From an uncultured Alphaproteobacteria bacterium (GTDB lineage Bacteria; Pseudomonadota; Alphaproteobacteria; Micavibrionales; Micavibrionaceae): DNA of 64,000 nucleotides. The notes under the pieces are model-generated. The model did not search any database. It was not told the origin of the DNA and worked only from the letters and a program-made list of their open reading frames with translations. Positions within the stretch are counted from its first letter, which is position 1; each line of letters starts with the position of its first letter. Both the position numbers and the translations under genes were made by a program. Positions 60,840 to 64,000 of the stretch are shown piece after piece. Where the stretch lies: assembly GCA_937923625.1 (NCBI GenBank), contig CALDTV010000006.1, positions 30,144 through 94,143 of the forward strand, given 5' to 3'.

Positions 60840-61795
60840 TATTGATTCCCCTCCCACGCATCTGCATCATTACGAACAGCCACGCGCAACTTTGCCGAAC
60901 GAGAGCGCGCATTTTCTTGCACTTCAGTTTCGGAAGGCTCATAGGCTTTGCGTTTTTTGAGAACAAAACTTGAAGGCGCTGCAATATTTTGAGATGGCGG
61001 CATGTGACGTGAGTTATTAGACACATAGCCAGAACGCTCATACATAAACGACTTCACAATACCATCTTCAAGCGAATGAAAAGACACGACCACAAGACGA
61101 CCAGCCTGCTTTAATAATTTCTCCGCCGCTTGCAAAGCGCGACTTAATTCGCCCAATTCATCATTGACCGCAATACGCAGCGCCTGAAAAGTACGTGTAG
61201 CAGGATCAATTTTATCCTTCGGCGATTTCGGCACAACACTGCGAATAATATCCGCTAGCTGCAACGTTGATGTAATTGGCTCTTCCGCCCGCTCCATGAC
61301 AATGCGTTTAGCAATACGGCGCGATAGGCGTTCCTCCCCATATTGATAAATAATATTCGCTAAATCTTCCTCGCCCATATTATTCACAATATCTTGCGCC
61401 GTTTGCCCTTGCGATCCATCCATACGCATATCTAGCGGCCCATCATAACGAAACGAAAATCCGCGCTCTGCTTGATCAATCTGCATGGAGGACACGCCGA
61501 CATCTAAAACAAAACCATCAACACGATTAAAGCCAGCCGCCTGCACCACCTCCAGCGCATCACCAAAACAGCCTTGAATAAAAATCAGACGCTTCCCAAA
61601 CTCTTCTTGTAATTTTTCTGCTGTTGCCAACGCAGTGGGATCACGATCAATCGCAATGACGGTGCAATCTGCACTTTGCAAAAATGCCTTGGTGTAACCA
61701 CCCGCCCCAAAAGTACCATCAACATAAACCTCACCATCTTGCGGCGCTAAATGGGCTATCACATCCTCTAACATGACGGAATAATGGGCGCTCAT
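60839..61795 (-). CDS. rsmH: 16S rRNA (cytosine1402-N4)-methyltransferase
   Basis: Also called MraW. It methylates C1402 in the ribosomal P site with S-adenosylmethionine. Motifs are HYSVMLEDVIAHLAP, VDGTFGAGGYTKAFL (cofactor loop), DGFVLDVGVSSMQIDQAERGF split over the DVGVSS core, and VVVSFHSLEDGIVKSF. 318 aa is usual. It overlaps mraZ by four bases. Confidence 0.96.
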   Translation of the reverse strand: MSAHYSVMLEDVIAHLAPQDGEVYVDGTFGAGGYTKAFLQSADCTVIAIDRDPTALATAEKLQEEFGKRLIFIQGCFGDALEVVQAAGFNRVDGFVLDVGVSSMQIDQAERGFSFRYDGPLDMRMDGSQGQTAQDIVNNMGEEDLANIIYQYGEERLSRRIAKRIVMERAEEPITSTLQLADIIRSVVPKSPKDKIDPATRTFQALRIAVNDELGELSRALQAAEKLLKQAGRLVVVSFHSLEDGIVKSFMYERSGYVSNNSRHMPPSQNIAAPSSFVLKKRKAYEPSETEVQENARSRSAKLRVAVRNDADAWEGNQ

Positions 61796-62253
61796 GACTC
61801 ATCTCCCGTTTTTTTCGGGATTGTCAGCCCTTGCTTTTGCACGGCTTCACGCGCTATTTTTTGGCGTTCTTCAAAATGTTTTGGGCTCCATAGCTGGAAC
61901 TTCGTTCCCATACCGACAAAAGAAACTTTTTCCTCAAATCCACCAAACTCGACCAAATCAGTTGGCAGAATAATTCTTCCATCACCATCAAAAGGAAGTT
62001 GCACTGCACTACCAAAAACAGCCGTCGCAAGATCATCTTGTTCACTGGAGAACAAATCAAAATTATCAAGGCGCTTACCAATATCTTGCATGTAAGACCA
62101 TGGAAAGCCCTCTAGACAGGCATGGGCGTTTGAGCAAAACAGCACGACGCCTTGAAATTGTTGGTCGGCTAATTCCGCGCGAAATTGCGACGGAACGGAA
62201 ACCCGCCCCTTTTTGTCAATCTTGTTCGTGTATGTCGAAAGAAACAGCACCAC
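61792..62253 (-). CDS. mraZ: transcriptional regulator MraZ
   Basis: Two SpoVT-AbrB-like DNA-binding halves: LSTYTNKIDKKGRVSVPSQF at the start and GDGRIILPTDLVEFG in the second half. MraZ represses the dcw operon it heads. The start codon is GTG at 62253 or 62250; AAGGG lies five bases before the first. 153 aa is typical. First gene of the 20-kb dcw run. Confidence 0.93.
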   Translation of the reverse strand: MVLFLSTYTNKIDKKGRVSVPSQFRAELADQQFQGVVLFCSNAHACLEGFPWSYMQDIGKRLDNFDLFSSEQDDLATAVFGSAVQLPFDGDGRIILPTDLVEFGGFEEKVSFVGMGTKFQLWSPKHFEERQKIAREAVQKQGLTIPKKTGDES

Positions 62254-62555
62254 TTAGCCCTTATCTAGCCTTTCATCCCATTCAAAAATTTTACGCAAAT
62301 TACGACCAGAAACGTGATCGATTTCGAGAGTTAGAAACCATATTTTGCCCCAAAACGGAAAAACATGGATATATATGGGATATCATGGTTTATATCACAC
62401 GGTCAATTTGGCTTTTGCAAGATTTATTATCCATTCACAGATAAAAATATTTTGGCCCAAATCTATTGATTTAATTGACATAACGTTAAAAAATTCCTCT
62501 GCTCGGATAATTCTAACCAACCTATTGATTTTATTAAAAAATTTTGAAAATTTTA
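62254..62555. other. non-coding leader upstream of mraZ
   Basis: AT-rich and without a convincing gene. It must hold the dcw promoter. On the minus strand TTGACC (near 62420) is the best -35, but no good -10 follows at the right distance. I could not find a clean set of the TGGG repeats that MraZ binds in E. coli; single TGGGG and TGGGA copies occur near 62350 and 62277. Confidence 0.4.
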
Positions 62556-62585
62556 TTGACATACATTAAATTATTATGGTAACTA
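62556..62585 (+). promoter_or_regulatory. probable promoter of the 29-codon ORF
   Basis: A perfect -35 TTGACA (62556-62561) and an extended -10-like TGG-TAACTA (core 62580-62585) with an 18-base spacer, 52 bases before the ATG at 62638. Confidence 0.5.
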
Positions 62586-62637
62586 TATGCCAACAAAAAG
62601 ATAACAACAAAAATTTTGAGTATCAGGGAGAAATATT

Positions 62638-62727
62638 ATGACAGCTTTATTAATGATGGTTTTATCAATTAATGGTGGCCTTTATGTCGGTACAATCGCT
62701 TACAGCTCTATAAAAGCTCTTAATTAA
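62638..62727 (+). CDS. small membrane-type ORF, 29 aa
   Basis: ATG follows AGGGAG with seven bases of spacing. The 29 codons begin MTALLMMVLSINGGLYVGTI and end SSIKALN: one hydrophobic helix long enough to span a membrane. No known family. The strong ribosome site and the upstream -35 support translation. It lies between the dcw promoter and RNase P RNA, on the opposite strand from both. Confidence 0.5.
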   Translation: MTALLMMVLSINGGLYVGTIAYSSIKALN

Positions 62728-62781
62728 GATGCCTCACATATAGGACGCCTAAGCAATTTCAAAAAAAGAAGATAATATGCT

Positions 62782-63181
62782 GGAAGGCCTATAAGCCGGG
62801 TTTTGTATTCTGCAGAGCCAAACTCAACAAAACGATAACCATTCATCTAGGCGCAATGTTACCATTACGCTCATGCAACCTACCCGAATATCAAGTGGAA
62901 AACACACTTATATGACATTCCTATTTGGTCTTGCTTCTGGTGGGGTTTACCTTGCCGTTCCTGTTACCAGTCACGCGGTGCGCTCTTACCGCACCCTTTC
63001 AGCCTTGCTCTATTAAGCAAAAGCCCTCATGCGGGCATGATGGCACTTAATAGAGCGGTCTTCTCTCTGTTGCACTTTCCGTCGACTTACGTCGCCCGGG
63101 CGTTACCCGGCACCATGTTTTCTTGAAGCCCGGACTTTCCTAAGGTAAAAATTCATCCTACCCTCGGCTATCCAGCCTTCC
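62782..63181 (-). ncRNA. rnpB: RNase P RNA, bacterial class A
   Basis: The minus strand starts GGAAGGCTGGATAGCCG and ends AACCCGGCTTATAGGCCTTCC split over the conserved 3' core; the two ends pair as helix P1. The conserved GGAAAGTCCGGGCTTC (P4/CRIV region) is near the 5' end. This is the catalytic RNA that trims tRNA 5' ends. 400 nucleotides is normal for class A. Confidence 0.95.
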
Positions 63182-63212
63182 AACAAAATACGTTTATCAC
63201 GCCCCTTGCTAT

Positions 63213-63890
63213 TTAAGCAAGCATTTGCGCTTTTAATGCTCCTAACCTTCTTATAGACAGATCACATAAAGATCCTTCAGAGCCATTTATAAAAACTTCG
63301 GGAACAAAATGCCGTTGAAAGGCAATTAACGCTTTTTGAGTATCTGTTACATCATAGCCAATTTTTTTTAGCGTTTCGAAAACATCCCCATTTACTATTG
63401 GAGCATCATCCGAAGGCCACAGACCGATGCCCTTTCGCGCCAAGCGTTCCCAAGGAAATAACTCCCCTGGGTCTTGCTTACGCGTTGGAGCGACATCTGA
63501 ATGTGCCAGTACATGTTTAATATCATGACGTGATTGAATATCTTTGCAAAGCGCCATAACAGATTCTATTTGCTTTTCAGGAAATGCCTCATAGCCATGC
63601 TCATGACCTTTATTAACAATTTCAATACCAACAGAATGGGCGTTTATATTTTTCTCACCGCGCCAATAAGAAACCCCGGCATGCCAAGCGCGATAATTCT
63701 CACCGACATGACTATAAATATTGCCACCCTCATCAACCGTATAATGAGCGCTTACCTGCGCCGCCTCATCCGTCAGCCTTTCAAGCGCTTCTTCTGCATT
63801 TTTCATCCCTGTGTAATGAAGTAAAATGATTGAAGGCAAAACGCCATCGCGCGCGTCAAAATTAGGAGATGCTTTTTTAATTATTTTCAT
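63213..63890 (-). CDS. N-acetylmuramoyl-L-alanine amidase, AmpD type
   Basis: An amidase_2 zinc hydrolase with SIILLHYTGM (first zinc His), SVGIEIVNKGH, and LAHSDVAPTRKQDPGELFPW, holding the second His and the Asp. Residues about 165-225 form a peptidoglycan-binding-like C-terminal domain. No signal peptide is visible from the start at 63890 (AAAGG upstream; 15 further codons are open). Cytosolic recycling of anhydro-muropeptides is therefore likely. It overlaps the MFS gene stop by four bases. Confidence 0.9.
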   Translation of the reverse strand: MKIIKKASPNFDARDGVLPSIILLHYTGMKNAEEALERLTDEAAQVSAHYTVDEGGNIYSHVGENYRAWHAGVSYWRGEKNINAHSVGIEIVNKGHEHGYEAFPEKQIESVMALCKDIQSRHDIKHVLAHSDVAPTRKQDPGELFPWERLARKGIGLWPSDDAPIVNGDVFETLKKIGYDVTDTQKALIAFQRHFVPEVFINGSEGSLCDLSIRRLGALKAQMLA

Positions 63891-64000
63891 GGCGTTTCCT
63901 TTACTTTCAACAGAACAAACAACCCAACAATCCAAAACAAAATGATTGTCGCCATACCTGCCTGTTGAGTCCCAAAAGCCGTGGTGGCAAGCCCAAAAAA
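63887..64000 (-). CDS. MFS transporter, C-terminal fragment
   Basis: The frame entering from the window edge reads 37 codons, FGLATTAFGTQQAGMATIIL and a last membrane helix ending LLKVKETP, then TGA overlapping the amidase ATG. The pattern resembles the end of UMF1- or AmpG-like permeases. An AmpG-like role, importing muropeptides for the amidase, would fit the pairing, but the fragment is too short to decide. Confidence 0.6.
   Translation of the reverse strand, partial: FFGLATTAFGTQQAGMATIILFWIVGLFVLLKVKETP

Noticed and set aside
62100..62569. Plus-strand open frames across mraZ and its leader
   Set aside because: They run antisense to mraZ and through its promoter region, with no ribosome site and unlikely composition.
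62782..63181. Structured, repeat-rich stretch as a CRISPR or repeat array
   Set aside because: The conserved cores and paired ends identify RNase P RNA. No CRISPR-type direct repeats with spacers were seen anywhere in the window.

Overview
The window is bacterial chromosome of about 40% GC and almost certainly alphaproteobacterial. Markers are a DUF1476 (ATP synthase zeta) protein, a GTA-type 3TM holin, a LexA-like S24 regulator of the type common in that class, a Rickettsia/Thermus-type long isocitrate dehydrogenase, and GANTC sites plus a DnaA box upstream of ftsZ. The full murein, divisome and elongasome gene set shows a walled, dividing Gram-negative cell that uses meso-diaminopimelate. 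The genus cannot be fixed from the sequence; a deep-branching group such as Micavibrionales or relatives of Rickettsiales is a guess.

Layout. 1-10.2 kb: housekeeping genes (end of a homocysteine S-methyltransferase, acnA, yggT-folD, icd, an EamA transporter) with three unrecognised genes, two of which carry HExxH motifs. 10.2-25.1 kb: a phage-derived late-gene cluster, nearly all on the minus strand. It holds three small leader genes, portal, a Bbp19-like protein, scaffold, capsid, tail tube A- and B-like proteins, an internal virion-like protein, a tailspike, a broken gene in the small-terminase position, large terminase, a membrane coiled-coil protein, a stand-alone response regulator, endolysin and holin. 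There is no integrase, replication gene or phage polymerase. A plus-strand unit with a 45-residue ORF and a PilZ gene sits between scaffold and capsid. 25.3-29.4 kb: S24 regulator, pyrE, nadK, purC, DUF1476, bolA and grxD. 29.4-35.2 kb: rod-shape genes rodA-mrdA-mreD-mreC-mreB and rpmJ. 35.4-41.9 kb: an alpha/beta hydrolase, then ligA, recN, bamD and lpxC. 42.2-62.3 kb: the dcw cluster from mraZ to ftsZ, with a flavodoxin-like reductase and an ElaA-like acetyltransferase spliced between murB and ddl. 62.6-64.0 kb: a 29-codon ORF, RNase P RNA, an AmpD-type amidase and the end of an MFS transporter.

How the genes work together. The right half is one cell-envelope programme: precursor synthesis (MurB-G, MraY, Ddl), septal synthesis (FtsW, FtsI, FtsL, FtsQ, FtsA, FtsZ), side-wall synthesis (RodA, PBP2, MreBCD), outer membrane building (LpxC, BamD) and murein recycling (amidase). 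Overlapping starts and stops point to long co-transcribed units. ftsZ has its own terminator and a regulatory upstream region.

The phage-type cluster is the most unusual part. It could make a podovirus-like particle and lyse cells, but shows no means to integrate or replicate, and it carries two signal-transduction proteins. It is either a decaying prophage (one amber codon, one frameshift) or a domesticated, gene-transfer-agent-like element.
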